A stretch of DNA of 64,000 bases from Fundidesulfovibrio agrisoli (GTDB lineage: Bacteria > Desulfobacterota > Desulfovibrionia > Desulfovibrionales > Desulfovibrionaceae), in NCBI RefSeq assembly GCF_022808715.1, contig NZ_JAKZKX010000011.1:68546-132545 (forward strand). The letters run 5' to 3'. Below the pieces are notes generated by a model. It was given only the letters and a program-made list of their open reading frames with translations, made no database searches and was not told where the DNA came from. Positions 7,260-14,331 of the stretch are shown piece by piece (position 1 is the stretch's first letter; the number at the start of each line of letters is the position of its first letter). The position numbers and the translations under genes are program-made.

Positions 7260-7993
7260 TCGTCCTTTCGGACATCCACGCCAATCTCGAAGCCCTGGAG
7301 GCCGTCCTGGCCGACATCCGCGTCACGGGCGCGCAGGGCCCCCTGATATTCCTGGGAGACATGGTGGGCTACGGGGCCGACCCCGAGGCCGTGGTAACGC
7401 GCGTGCGGTCCCTTGGCGCGCTGGCCGTACAGGGCAACCACGAGGCAGGAGTGTGCGACGAGGGCAGGGCGAAGCGCTTCAACCCCGTGGCCTGGGACGT
7501 GGTGCGCTGGACGCGCGAACACCTCGGCGCCGAGAGCCTGGAGTGGCTGGCCGGATTGCCGCGGTTCCTGAGCCTCGACGGCTGCCGTCTGGTCCACGGG
7601 ATGCCGCCGCAGAGCGTCGACAAATATCTGTTCCAGACTGACGAGCCGGAAGTTCGCGCCATCATGGAGAATCTGAAGGAGCCCGTGAGCTTCGTGGGGC
7701 ACACCCACCTGCTGCGGCTGGTGAGCCTCGGGCCGGACGGGGGGTATTCGAGCAAGCGTCTGGTTTGCGGCGAGCGCGTGCTGGATTCGGGAGCGCGCCA
7801 CCTGGTGAACTGCGGCGCGGTGGGCCAGCCCCGCGACGGGGACTGCCACGCCAAGTATGTTGTCTACAACCCGGCAACCAGGGAGCTGGACGTCCGCTTT
7901 GTGGCCTACGACGCCCAATGCGCCGCTCGAAAGATCGTCGCCGCGGGCCTGCCCGCCACCTACGCCGAGCGGCTCACGGACGAACCGCTGTGA
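7256..7993 (+). CDS. Metallophosphoesterase, predicted phosphatase of signalling operon
   Basis: 245 residues. The calcineurin-like motifs are all present: LSDIHANLEAL (DxH), GDMVGYG (GD), GNHE, and GHTH near residue 150, binding two metal ions. This is the MJ0936/YfcE-like single-domain type. It lies between a response regulator and a Ser/Thr kinase with 4-base overlaps on both sides, so an opposing phosphatase for the kinase is the natural guess; a nucleotide phosphodiesterase role is the alternative. Confidence 0.85.
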   Translation: MIVLSDIHANLEALEAVLADIRVTGAQGPLIFLGDMVGYGADPEAVVTRVRSLGALAVQGNHEAGVCDEGRAKRFNPVAWDVVRWTREHLGAESLEWLAGLPRFLSLDGCRLVHGMPPQSVDKYLFQTDEPEVRAIMENLKEPVSFVGHTHLLRLVSLGPDGGYSSKRLVCGERVLDSGARHLVNCGAVGQPRDGDCHAKYVVYNPATRELDVRFVAYDAQCAARKIVAAGLPATYAERLTDEPL

Positions 7994-9351
7994 GGCGCAT
8001 CGGCCGCTACGAGGTGCTCGGGCTGCTGGGTCGCGGCGGCATGGGCGCGGTGTACAAGGTGCGCGTGCCCGCGCTGGGCAAAATCCTGGCGCTGAAGCTG
8101 CTGGCTCCCACGCCCTTCCTGCGCACCCTGGTGGGAATGGACGAACTGCGCCGCCAGTTCGAGGCCGAGGCCGTGACCCTGGCCGGGCTCAACCACCCCC
8201 ACATCGCCGCCGTGTGGGACTACGGCCACGTCGGGCGCAGGCCCTTCTTCCTCATGGAGTACTTCTGCCGCGACCTGGGGCAGGTGCTGGGCGAGCGCCC
8301 CGAGGTGGAGCTCCCAAGCCGCCGCCTGCCCCTGCCGCGCGCCGCCAGCTACGCACTGCAGACCCTGGACGGCCTGGCCCGCCTGCACCACGCGGGCATC
8401 GTGCACCGCGACATCAAGCCCTTCAACCTGCTCATCACCGATGAGGATCAGATCAAGATCACCGATTTCGGCCTCTCGCGGGTGCGCGGAGAATCCCTCT
8501 CCCGCGCGCCCGGCCTGAAGGTCGGTTCCCCCTATTACGCCGCGCCCGAGCAGGAGCGCGACCCGGCCTCGGTGAAGCCCTGCGCGGACCTCTATTCCGT
8601 GGCCGTGACCTTCTACCGGATGCTCACGGGCGTCCTCCCGGAGTGGCCGCTCAAGGGCGAGGGCCTGCCCAGCCGCGCCTCGCAGGACATGGACCCCGAG
8701 TGGGACGCCTTCTTCAAGCGCGCCCTGCACCCCGACCCGGAGCGCAGGCCCGGCAGCGCAAGGGGCATGGCCGAGGAGGTCGAGGCCCTGCTGGGTGAGT
8801 GGCGCTCCCGCCTGAAACAGGCCTGCCGCCTGGAGGAAGCCGGAAGCGTGACGCCGCTGTGCCCGAGGCCCGCCCCAGGGGAGAGGCTGCGCGCCGAGCC
8901 CTTGAAGGCTTTCGGGAAGGACACGGGCGGCCTGCTGGAGCTGGACGAGCTCTGGCGGCCGAAATGCTACGCGCCGGAAGGGCTCGCCCCCCTGGGCAAC
9001 ACTGTGCGGGACGCGGCGCATGGGCTCGTGTGGCAGCGCGGGGGCAGCCCCTATCCGCTGGATTGGGCGGGCGCGCACGAGTACGTGGCCGAGCTCAATT
9101 CCCGCCGCTTCGACGGGTCCGGCACCTGGCGGCTGCCCACCGTGGCGGAGCTGGCCTCCACCATGCGGCCCCCTGCCGAATTCACCTCCCACTGCGCCGA
9201 CCCGGCGTTCGAGACGGCCATGCGGCTGCTCTGGAGCGCGGATAGGCGCGCCTATACGCAAGCCTGGTTCGCGGACATGGAACTTGGAGCGTTCGCCTGG
9301 GCCGAGCACACCTGCCGCAGATGGGTGCGGGCCGTGCGAACGGCCTGTTGA
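7990..9351 (+). CDS. Ser/Thr protein kinase with C-terminal DUF1566 (Lcl) domain
   Basis: 453 residues from a GTG overlapping the phosphatase stop. Kinase domain about 5-275: Gly-rich loop LGRGGMGAVY, Lys36 in LALKLL, HRDIKPFN at about 139-146, DFG at about 159-161 and an APE-like YYAAPEQ. From about residue 320 the protein contains LVWQR...LNSRRFDGSGTWRLPTVAEL, a DUF1566/Lcl C-terminal (C-type-lectin-like) domain. No transmembrane segment is evident. The kinase probably phosphorylates Ser/Thr of a cytoplasmic target and the DUF1566 part may sense or bind a ligand. It is the last gene of the coupled regulator/phosphatase/kinase operon. Confidence 0.9.
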   Translation: MRRIGRYEVLGLLGRGGMGAVYKVRVPALGKILALKLLAPTPFLRTLVGMDELRRQFEAEAVTLAGLNHPHIAAVWDYGHVGRRPFFLMEYFCRDLGQVLGERPEVELPSRRLPLPRAASYALQTLDGLARLHHAGIVHRDIKPFNLLITDEDQIKITDFGLSRVRGESLSRAPGLKVGSPYYAAPEQERDPASVKPCADLYSVAVTFYRMLTGVLPEWPLKGEGLPSRASQDMDPEWDAFFKRALHPDPERRPGSARGMAEEVEALLGEWRSRLKQACRLEEAGSVTPLCPRPAPGERLRAEPLKAFGKDTGGLLELDELWRPKCYAPEGLAPLGNTVRDAAHGLVWQRGGSPYPLDWAGAHEYVAELNSRRFDGSGTWRLPTVAELASTMRPPAEFTSHCADPAFETAMRLLWSADRRAYTQAWFADMELGAFAWAEHTCRRWVRAVRTAC

Positions 9352-9405
9352 GCCGCCAGCGGGCTCTGTCACTCCTCTCGGCATCAGCGGCAGTCGAGTC
9401 CGTCC

Positions 9406-9705
9406 TTACCCCCCGGTGGCCAGGGTTATGTTGGCCGTATCGTCGCAGGCCCTGAACTCGGGCCGCTCCCGCAGCAGCCACTCCAGCTGGTCCTGGTCCA
9501 TGTTCATGGCGTGGACGTTCTCCTTGAAGTCGCCGCGCGGCATGTAGAAGGGGATCACCGCCTCGATGCGGCAATCCTTGAAGAAGGCGCGCTGGTCCTC
9601 CGGGAGGCGGCGCAGAAATTTGGTCAGCATGAGGATGGGCAGGTTGTTCTGGGTGGCGCTGGCGTGCAGCTCCTCCTCGCCGACAGTGATGCGGTGCTCT
9701 ATCAT
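9406..9705 (-). CDS. Truncated second copy of the capsid-companion protein
   Basis: 99 residues, nearly identical to residues 1-99 of the 127-residue protein at 12909-13292 (few substitutions, e.g. V/L8, H/Q14, R/S33). It starts with AAAGGA before the ATG. The reading frame ends just after ATGG because the duplicated block breaks at a C-run (9409-9414 on the + strand) and new sequence supplies a stop. The C-terminal 28 residues of the full copy (with CGTAMTEGNDG) are missing. It may still be translated, but I regard it as the left-hand relic of a duplication in the effector island. Confidence 0.7.
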   Translation of the reverse strand: MIEHRITVGEEELHASATQNNLPILMLTKFLRRLPEDQRAFFKDCRIEAVIPFYMPRGDFKENVHAMNMDQDQLEWLLRERPEFRACDDTANITLATGG

Positions 9706-9910
9706 CGGGTATCCTTTAAGGGGGCGGGCCCCGTGGCCCGCCCTGGTTTGTCAGTCGGTTAGTCGGTCGCGCACTTCTTGCACTTGGAGGCGGACTTCTC
9801 GCCCAGCATCACGAAGGTGGCCTCCATGATGGACTGGCACTTCACGGAGTCGCCCGTGGCGGCCAGGTCAACGCACTTGAAGGGCCGCAGGAAGGCCATG
9901 GAGCAGCGGG
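9409..9910. repeat. Copy A of a 0.5-kb duplicated block
   Basis: Nearly identical in the same orientation to 12996-13495 (copy B). It covers the 3' end of the capsid gene, the gap with its G/C hairpin and the first 99 codons of the companion gene. Homology ends at a C-run on the left and at GCAGCGGG on the right, where a G-run of unrelated sequence begins. Such run-length junctions suggest recombination or slippage. Confidence 0.9.
9759..9910 (-). pseudogene. 3' fragment of the major capsid gene
   Basis: About 50 codons matching the last residues of the capsid protein (SMAFLRPFKCVDLAATGDSV through KSASKCKKCATD), with no start codon or upstream capsid sequence. Homology stops at 9910. Differences (IM for IV, LGE for HNE) show that the copies have drifted since duplication. 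Confidence 0.85.
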
Positions 9911-10012
9911 GGGGGGTAGTAGACTGAGAGGCGGCGAATCGAGGTGGGTGGCTTTGGGCACGCCGCCCTGAGGGGGAAAATTGAGGATGTTTTGCTTGTC
10001 TCTTAAGGCATC

Positions 10013-10570
10013 CTATCTCTTGTAGCTGTTCAGGACGTCGTTGAACCAACTTGTGAACGATCGTAATGTGGGAAGTATGGCGTTGTGGAAGATAAAGATA
10101 AGCAATTTATTGTAATAATGTATGAGAATGCCAAGTAGTGCGCCGGTGACGGCGGCAGGTACTAATGCAGTGAGGCATCCCGTCAAATCTTCCTGAAACG
10201 ATTCAAGCACTAACTTTGAAGCACGGTTTTCAAATATTCCGAAATGTTTGAGTACGAAGGGTGACCAAGACTCCAGAAGGACGAGTGGTGGTGCCAGGAG
10301 GCCTAATAACGCGCCAGAGGTGACGTTTTTTAACGCTACGTTATTTTTAGACAATATTTTTGCAGTGTCAAAAAATGTAATTGCAGGTGTAAGTATAAAG
10401 CATGTAACAAATTCATGCTTGTATAAAAACTGTGAGCTGATTTTCCACGTAGATGGTATGAAAACCAGCGCAAGGCACATTGATACGACATTGGCTATGA
10501 CTAGCGTTGCTGTGTGTATATATTTATAAGGGAAATGATTTTGGCAAGACTCGCTTTGGGCTTGGTTCAT
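10013..10570 (-). CDS. Multi-pass membrane protein, candidate immunity protein
   Basis: 185 residues with four hydrophobic stretches: about 23-40 (LVIANVVSMCLALVFI), 55-72, 83-102 (GALLGLLAPPLVLLES) and 132-152 (LTALVPAAVTGALLGILIHY). Base composition is much more AT-rich than the flanks. It lies directly downstream, same strand, of the gene for a predicted peptidoglycan hydrolase with the shared N-terminal tag (94-base gap). That position suggests an immunity protein guarding the producer's envelope. No family is recognised, so this is inference from context; a membrane partner or holin for the hydrolase is the alternative. Confidence 0.6.
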   Translation of the reverse strand: MNQAQSESCQNHFPYKYIHTATLVIANVVSMCLALVFIPSTWKISSQFLYKHEFVTCFILTPAITFFDTAKILSKNNVALKNVTSGALLGLLAPPLVLLESWSPFVLKHFGIFENRASKLVLESFQEDLTGCLTALVPAAVTGALLGILIHYYNKLLIFIFHNAILPTLRSFTSWFNDVLNSYKR

Positions 10571-10664
10571 AAGTTGCCATCCTTGGTTATTTATTCATAA
10601 ATAGATTATGCACCTGGAAGGCGTCAAGGAGATGTTCGCCTTCCATGCGAACAAAGTTAGTTGG

Positions 10665-11303
10665 CTATTTGTATCTCCTTATGATTGGAGTTGCGCCTGG
10701 AAAAGATTCGCTGGCAGATCGGATGGTGTTCTCCTTTAAACCTTCGTGACCTGCATAAATAACCTTTCCGTCTCCAGTCGCGATGGCACTATGGTGGTTG
10801 CCATTGCCGTACCAGACAACAATATCTCCTGGCTTGGCCAGGTTGACGTCATCATGGTATTCAAGGGTGCTTGGTGCAAATTCAGGGTCGGCAAGGTTGT
10901 CCACCGTGGGCTTGAAATAATCCCGGCGGAAAGGATTGCCAGGGTTTCTGTCGCGTAGCACGGTCGGAAAACCAGCCCCGAGAGGGTCGCCCGCTAGATG
11001 CGCTTCGTAGGCGAATTCATTGCATTTCGGATAGGATTTGAAACTCCATCGGGGTCCTTCAGCCCATTTCTCCGGATTGCTTGCCAGTTCACTACGGGCG
11101 AAGTCGGCCCTTTGTTGCCCTCTATTCATCCGCTCAGCCTCGGATGCTTCTTCCGTGGGCATCGGGCGAGCATCGCCAGGGTTCTCCGAGCCCTCGACGT
11201 TGTCTTGAAAGGTGGGCGGTGTAGCTGAGGCGTCATGGAGACGCTTCTCGTCATCCAGCCAGCAATAGTCCGAGAAATTCGGGTCATCGATTCTTTCGCT
11301 CAT
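10665..11303 (-). CDS. Tag-sharing effector 3: predicted NlpC/P60-type peptidoglycan hydrolase
   Basis: 212 residues from the second of two adjacent ATGs (better spacing to AAAGGAGG). Residues 1-25 carry the tag SERIDDPNFSDYCWLDDEKR, almost identical to effector 2. A linker (about 30-85) follows. The C-terminal half has YPKCNEFAYEAH (candidate catalytic Cys), KPGDIVVWYGNGNHHSAIAT (catalytic His) and KVIYAGHEG, the order found in NlpC/P60 and CHAP amidases and endopeptidases, including many interbacterial amidase effectors. There is no signal peptide. A membrane protein gene follows. The likely role is wall hydrolysis in a target cell or at lysis; delivery is unknown. Confidence 0.75.
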   Translation of the reverse strand: MSERIDDPNFSDYCWLDDEKRLHDASATPPTFQDNVEGSENPGDARPMPTEEASEAERMNRGQQRADFARSELASNPEKWAEGPRWSFKSYPKCNEFAYEAHLAGDPLGAGFPTVLRDRNPGNPFRRDYFKPTVDNLADPEFAPSTLEYHDDVNLAKPGDIVVWYGNGNHHSAIATGDGKVIYAGHEGLKENTIRSASESFPGATPIIRRYK

Positions 11304-11470
11304 CATGCTCCTCCTTTAGAACTTCTCGTTACAGGTTGAATCGTCTCCGGCCTGCGCACCGTCGTTGCCGCCGCTCAAGGCCGTACCGAACGACATAACC
11401 TTCCCCCCCCGGTTGCCAGGGTGTTGTTGGCCGTATCGTTGCAGGCCCTGAACTCGGGCCGCTCGCGAAA
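11228..11470. repeat. Copy C of the cassette boundary repeat
   Basis: Same orientation and highly similar to 12820-13060. It spans the first codons of effector 3 (the tag), its ribosome-binding site and the 3' part of the companion gene. Homology fades into unrelated AT-rich DNA at about 11470. This block, shared by effectors 2 and 3, is the likely crossover region for cassette exchange. Confidence 0.85.
11316..11470 (-). pseudogene. 3' remnant of the capsid-companion gene
   Basis: Encodes a degraded version of the companion protein's last ~50 residues, ending DDSTCNEKF against DGSTCNEKL in the intact copy. A C-run is two bases longer here (eight C at 11403-11410 against six at 12996-13001), shifting the frame, and no start codon is present. 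It sits directly before effector 3 just as the intact gene sits before effector 2. Confidence 0.8.
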
Positions 11471-11581
11471 CAGTACATCGGTCAAGGCGCGTCGATAGGA
11501 TAATTACTTGACGGCGACAAAATTTTCCGAATATTAGCGTGTTGTCAGATAACACTTATTAAGTATCGGCGGTGGGGGGGT

Positions 11582-11680
11582 ATGCTTAGGGAGTTTGCAC
11601 TTGGACTCGCGAATATCGCAGTTAGTTGTGCACTCGGGTATGGATTGGTGTTGTTATATAAAAGATTGCTGGTGAGTTGA
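11582..11680 (+). CDS. Tiny single-span membrane peptide (32 residues)
   Basis: Reads from an ATG behind a G-rich stretch. Hydrophobic core (LGLANIAVSCALGYGLVLLY) with a basic end (KRLLVS). It lies in a low-GC gap on the strand opposite the effector genes and is followed one base later by another small membrane ORF. It could be an orphan immunity-type or type I toxin-like peptide; coding status is uncertain. Confidence 0.35.
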   Translation: MLREFALGLANIAVSCALGYGLVLLYKRLLVS

Positions 11681-11681
11681 G

Positions 11682-11807
11682 ATGGGTTCAAAAGAAAAAG
11701 CAGAGATGATTCGGAAGGAAGTCCGCGGTATATTTTTAGCGGAGTTTGGGTTTGTAGTCCTGTTCTTCTTGTACGAAAAATATTACAATGGCGGCTGCTC
11801 ATGGTAG
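11682..11807 (+). CDS. Tiny single-span membrane peptide (41 residues)
   Basis: Charged N-terminus (GSKEKAEMIRKEVRG) then a hydrophobic segment IFLAEFGFVVLFFLYEKYY and a short GGCSW end. It begins one base after the preceding small ORF stops, so the two may be coupled. No strong ribosome-binding site. Same AT-rich gap as its neighbours; function unknown. Confidence 0.35.
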   Translation: MGSKEKAEMIRKEVRGIFLAEFGFVVLFFLYEKYYNGGCSW

Positions 11808-11824
11808 GTAGATCTTTCCTTTCC

Positions 11825-11908
11825 ATGAAGGATGTTTACGATGTGCTGCTGTTTACAGCTCAGTTTGTGTTGTTTTACTTTGTGATTGAAAACATGTGCA
11901 GGAGATGA
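11825..11908 (+). CDS. Tiny membrane peptide (27 residues), doubtful
   Basis: KDVYDVLLFTAQFVLFYFV is hydrophobic, with a basic tail (CRR). No ribosome-binding site is evident. Listed because it continues the run of short hydrophobic ORFs on this strand; it may be chance in AT-rich DNA. Confidence 0.25.
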   Translation: MKDVYDVLLFTAQFVLFYFVIENMCRR

Positions 11909-11937
11909 CGTTTTCAGAACTGTGAATCGTGATTTAA

Positions 11938-12183
11938 CTACAGTTTGTTGGGCAATTTTCCGATAAGCAAATCCCGAAAATCGCCAGGACAAGTTGCTGA
12001 TTGGCCACCACTATAAAATGGTAATAGCTTTACGGGTGGGCTGAAGTGAAGATTCTTAAGCGCATATTGGAAAAAATCATTGAGCTTGAACTGTGGAGCA
12101 CCGTGTTTTATGCTATTTTGCATTTGTTTAAGAAGTAATTTTTGTTGAGCCGTTCGACTGGATGGTGGCCAGAAATTTGCCAT
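11938..12183 (-). CDS. Hypothetical protein downstream of effector 2, candidate immunity
   Basis: 81 residues, soluble and basic (ANFWPPSSRTAQQKLLLKQM near the start; KLLPFYSGG in the middle). It lies 53 bases after the stop of effector 2 on the same strand, the position an immunity gene would take. Its ribosome-binding site is weak and it resembles nothing I know. A short opposite-strand ORF (12046-12138) overlaps it. Confidence 0.4.
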   Translation of the reverse strand: MANFWPPSSRTAQQKLLLKQMQNSIKHGAPQFKLNDFFQYALKNLHFSPPVKLLPFYSGGQSATCPGDFRDLLIGKLPNKL

Positions 12184-12236
12184 GCAGTATGTCTCGGGCG
12201 CAGCATTTTCTGCAATGCTGCGCCCAAGTAAAGTGA

Positions 12237-12896
12237 TTACTTGTTCCCTGAAAATGAGTTATTGAAAATTCCTTTCAAGGAGGTGGAGCCGAAGGTCATC
12301 GCGCCTTTTGCAATGCTCGTCGCATATGGAGCTCCCCTGAGAACAGAGAGTCCGCTTGTTGCAATTGCTGCTGCTGTGGCATCAATCGGACTGTCTGCGC
12401 TTTGAAGCGGTGCGTCCATCTTGCGCCTGGCCATTTCATCTTCAACTTGCCTTGCTTCCGTAGAGTCCAACCTCCTGCCCACGTTTGGGATCACATTCTG
12501 TGATTTGTACAAAGCACCTCCGTACCGGAAATATTCATCTCCATCGAGTGCAAACCTTTTCTCACCAGCCACCTTTTCCTGAGCTGATGGAAAATCAGGG
12601 TGGGACCTGAAGTCGAGGAGCTGTTGTTCTTGTTGGCCAGAGTTCACTGTATGAGCCGGTACCATCTTGAACTCAGGGGGGCCGACATCGTCTTGCTGTT
12701 GCCCCTGCCCATCCATCTTCCGCAAATGCGCCACGGCCAGATCCCGGTAGGTGAGGGTCTTGGGCATCTGCTCCAATGCCTGCTCCACGCTGGTCGAGGG
12801 TTGCGGCGCGGGCGTTTCTGAGGCGTCATGTAGACGCTTCTCGTCATCCAGCCAGGAATAGTCCGAGAAATTCGGGTCATCGATTCTTTCGCTCAT
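12237..12896 (-). CDS. Tag-sharing effector 2, C-terminus unknown
   Basis: 219 residues from the second of two adjacent ATGs behind AAGGAGG. The N-terminal tag SERIDDPNFSDYSWLDDEKR matches effector 3 almost completely at DNA level; after about residue 27 the sequences diverge. The middle is charged (ALDGDEYFRYGGALYKSQN). The last 50 residues are Ala/Gly/Ser-rich and weakly hydrophobic (DATAAAIATSGLSVLRGAPY and KGAMTFGSTSLKGIF), as in some membrane-inserting toxins. No known domain. It sits 12 bases after the companion gene in the capsid operon, i.e. in the active slot of the locus. Confidence 0.65.
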   Translation of the reverse strand: MSERIDDPNFSDYSWLDDEKRLHDASETPAPQPSTSVEQALEQMPKTLTYRDLAVAHLRKMDGQGQQQDDVGPPEFKMVPAHTVNSGQQEQQLLDFRSHPDFPSAQEKVAGEKRFALDGDEYFRYGGALYKSQNVIPNVGRRLDSTEARQVEDEMARRKMDAPLQSADSPIDATAAAIATSGLSVLRGAPYATSIAKGAMTFGSTSLKGIFNNSFSGNK

Positions 12897-12908
12897 CATG
12901 CTCCTCCT

Positions 12909-13292
12909 TCAGAGCTTCTCGTTACAGGTTGAACCGTCTCCGGCCAGCGCGCCGTCGTTGCCTTCCGTCATGGCCGTCCCGCACGACACTACCTTCCCCC
13001 CGGTGGCCAGGGTTATGTTGGCCGTATCGTCGCAGGCCCTGAACTCGGGGCGCTCCCGCAGCAGCCAGTCCAATTGGTCCTGGTCCATGTTCATGGCGTG
13101 GACGTTCTCCTTGAAGTCGCCGCGCGGCATGTAGAAGGGGATCACCGCCTCGATGCGGCAATCCTTGAAGAAGGCGCGCTGGTCCTCCGGGAGGCTGCGC
13201 AGAAATTTGGTCAGCATGAGGATGGGCAGGTTGTTCTGGGTGGCGCTGGCTTGCAGCTCCTCCTCGCCGAGGGTGATGCGGTGTTCGATCAT
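12909..13292 (-). CDS. Capsid-companion protein, full-length copy
   Basis: 127 residues. It starts IEHRITLGEEELQASATQ and contains LPEDQRAFFKDCRIEAVIPF and WLLRERPEFRAC. There is no known motif. It lies between the capsid gene and effector 2, with a hairpin upstream. Position after a major capsid gene suggests a head-completion, decoration or cargo-adaptor protein. A truncated second copy (9406-9705) and a 3' remnant (11316-11470) lie to the left; its 3' end is part of the block repeated before each of effectors 2 and 3. Confidence 0.7.
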   Translation of the reverse strand: MIEHRITLGEEELQASATQNNLPILMLTKFLRSLPEDQRAFFKDCRIEAVIPFYMPRGDFKENVHAMNMDQDQLDWLLRERPEFRACDDTANITLATGGKVVSCGTAMTEGNDGALAGDGSTCNEKL

Positions 13293-13495
13293 AGGCTGTC
13301 CTATGGGGCGGGCCTTGCGGCCCGCCCCTGGTTTGTCAGTCGGTTAGTCGGTCGCGCACTTCTTGCACTTGGAGGCGGACTTCTCGTTGTGCATCACGAA
13401 GGTGGCCTCCACGATGGACTGGCACTTCACGGAGTCGCCCGTGGCGGCCAGGTCAACGCACTTGAAGGGCCGCAGGAAGGCCATGGAGCAGCGGG
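12996..13495. repeat. Copy B of the 0.5-kb duplicated block
   Basis: The intact context of the duplication: 3' end of the full capsid gene, intergenic hairpin and companion gene. Partner copy at 9409-9910. The adjoining segment 12820-13060 is also repeated at 11228-11470, so every inter-cassette boundary in the island carries a piece of this sequence. Confidence 0.9.
13305..13328 (-). promoter_or_regulatory. Intergenic hairpin after the capsid gene
   Basis: Perfect 10-bp stem GGGGCGGGCC / GGCCCGCCCC with a 4-base loop, between the capsid stop and the companion start. No T-run follows on the coding strand, so it is more likely an attenuator or mRNA-stabilising structure that keeps capsid expression above that of downstream genes than a full terminator. 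A related hairpin sits in duplicate copy A. Confidence 0.6.
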
Positions 13496-14300
13496 ACGGG
13501 TCGTAGACGTACACGCGGTCGTACTTGGTGCCGGTGTCGTCGTCCTTGGCCAGGTAGCGGTCGATGGTCACCTTCATGCGCCCGAAGGGGGTCTCCAGGA
13601 CCATCACGGCCATGACCAGGGTCTGCTCCGAGGCGTTGGTGTTCACCGTGATGCGCCCGGCCTGGTTCCAGTTGGCGATCTTGCGCGCCTGCACAGGCCC
13701 CACCAGGATCACGGAAGGCTCGCCCCCGGCCTCGTAGCAGGCCTGCGACATCTCCATCAGCTTGGCCTCGGAGAAGTCGTTGGTGGCGTTGTAGCTGGCG
13801 TAGCTCTTGTCGTTGGTGGAGACGAAGCCCTCCAGGCCCTTCATCTGGCGCGCGGTGCCCGCGTCGCCCGCGCTGGCGGCGGCGTTGTTCAAGGCCGCGT
13901 ATTCCAGCTCCGTGTTCAGGTAGCGGAAGCTCTTGTCCATCTCGTACTGCTTCACGCGCTGGCGGCCGAGCGGGGTCACGGCGTCCAGGGTGCCGGAGAT
14001 CTTGAAGGTGTCCTCAAGGATCTGACAGTAGTTGGAGAGCCGCACCGGCGCGGTGCGGGCCGTGGCCACGGCGTCCGCGCCCTCGATGGCCTTGTTGGAG
14101 CCGGTGGGGGTCTTGAGTTCGTCCTCCAGCCATTCGTGGAGCACGTTCTTGGCCTTTCCGGTGCCGATGGAGGCGATGAAGGGGGTCTTGTGGGGCGTGA
14201 CGGTCTGGATCACGTTCTCCACGTCCGAGAAGAGGGTGTCCTTCATTTCGCGCACACCGGCGCCGGAATTGGAGTAGTAGGAAGTCAGGGAATCAGCCAT
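13344..14300 (-). CDS. Phage-type major capsid protein (SU10/DUF5309-like)
   Basis: 318 residues, start supported by AAGGAG. Features of the DUF5309 (SU10-type, HK97-fold) major capsid family are visible: an N-terminal TVTPHKTPFIASIGTGKAKN segment, WLEDELKTP, YCQILEDTFKISGT, NTELEYAALNN and a C-terminal YVYDPSRCSMAFLRPFK. The C-terminus is extended by a Cys/Lys tail (KSASKCKKCATD). It should assemble icosahedral shells. No terminase, portal, tail or integrase gene lies in the window, so this is either a prophage remnant or a domesticated shell. It is preceded by a scaffold-like gene and followed by the companion and a tagged effector gene. Confidence 0.8.
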   Translation of the reverse strand: MADSLTSYYSNSGAGVREMKDTLFSDVENVIQTVTPHKTPFIASIGTGKAKNVLHEWLEDELKTPTGSNKAIEGADAVATARTAPVRLSNYCQILEDTFKISGTLDAVTPLGRQRVKQYEMDKSFRYLNTELEYAALNNAAASAGDAGTARQMKGLEGFVSTNDKSYASYNATNDFSEAKLMEMSQACYEAGGEPSVILVGPVQARKIANWNQAGRITVNTNASEQTLVMAVMVLETPFGRMKVTIDRYLAKDDDTGTKYDRVYVYDPSRCSMAFLRPFKCVDLAATGDSVKCQSIVEATFVMHNEKSASKCKKCATD

Positions 14301-14331
14301 TGCGTATCTTTCTCCTTGTAGAGGTTACAGG

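Noticed and set aside
12046..12138. A 30-codon plus-strand ORF encoding an amphipathic basic peptide
   Set aside because: It overlaps the minus-strand ORF placed right after effector 2, and its ribosome site is weak; mentioned only within the cluster finding.
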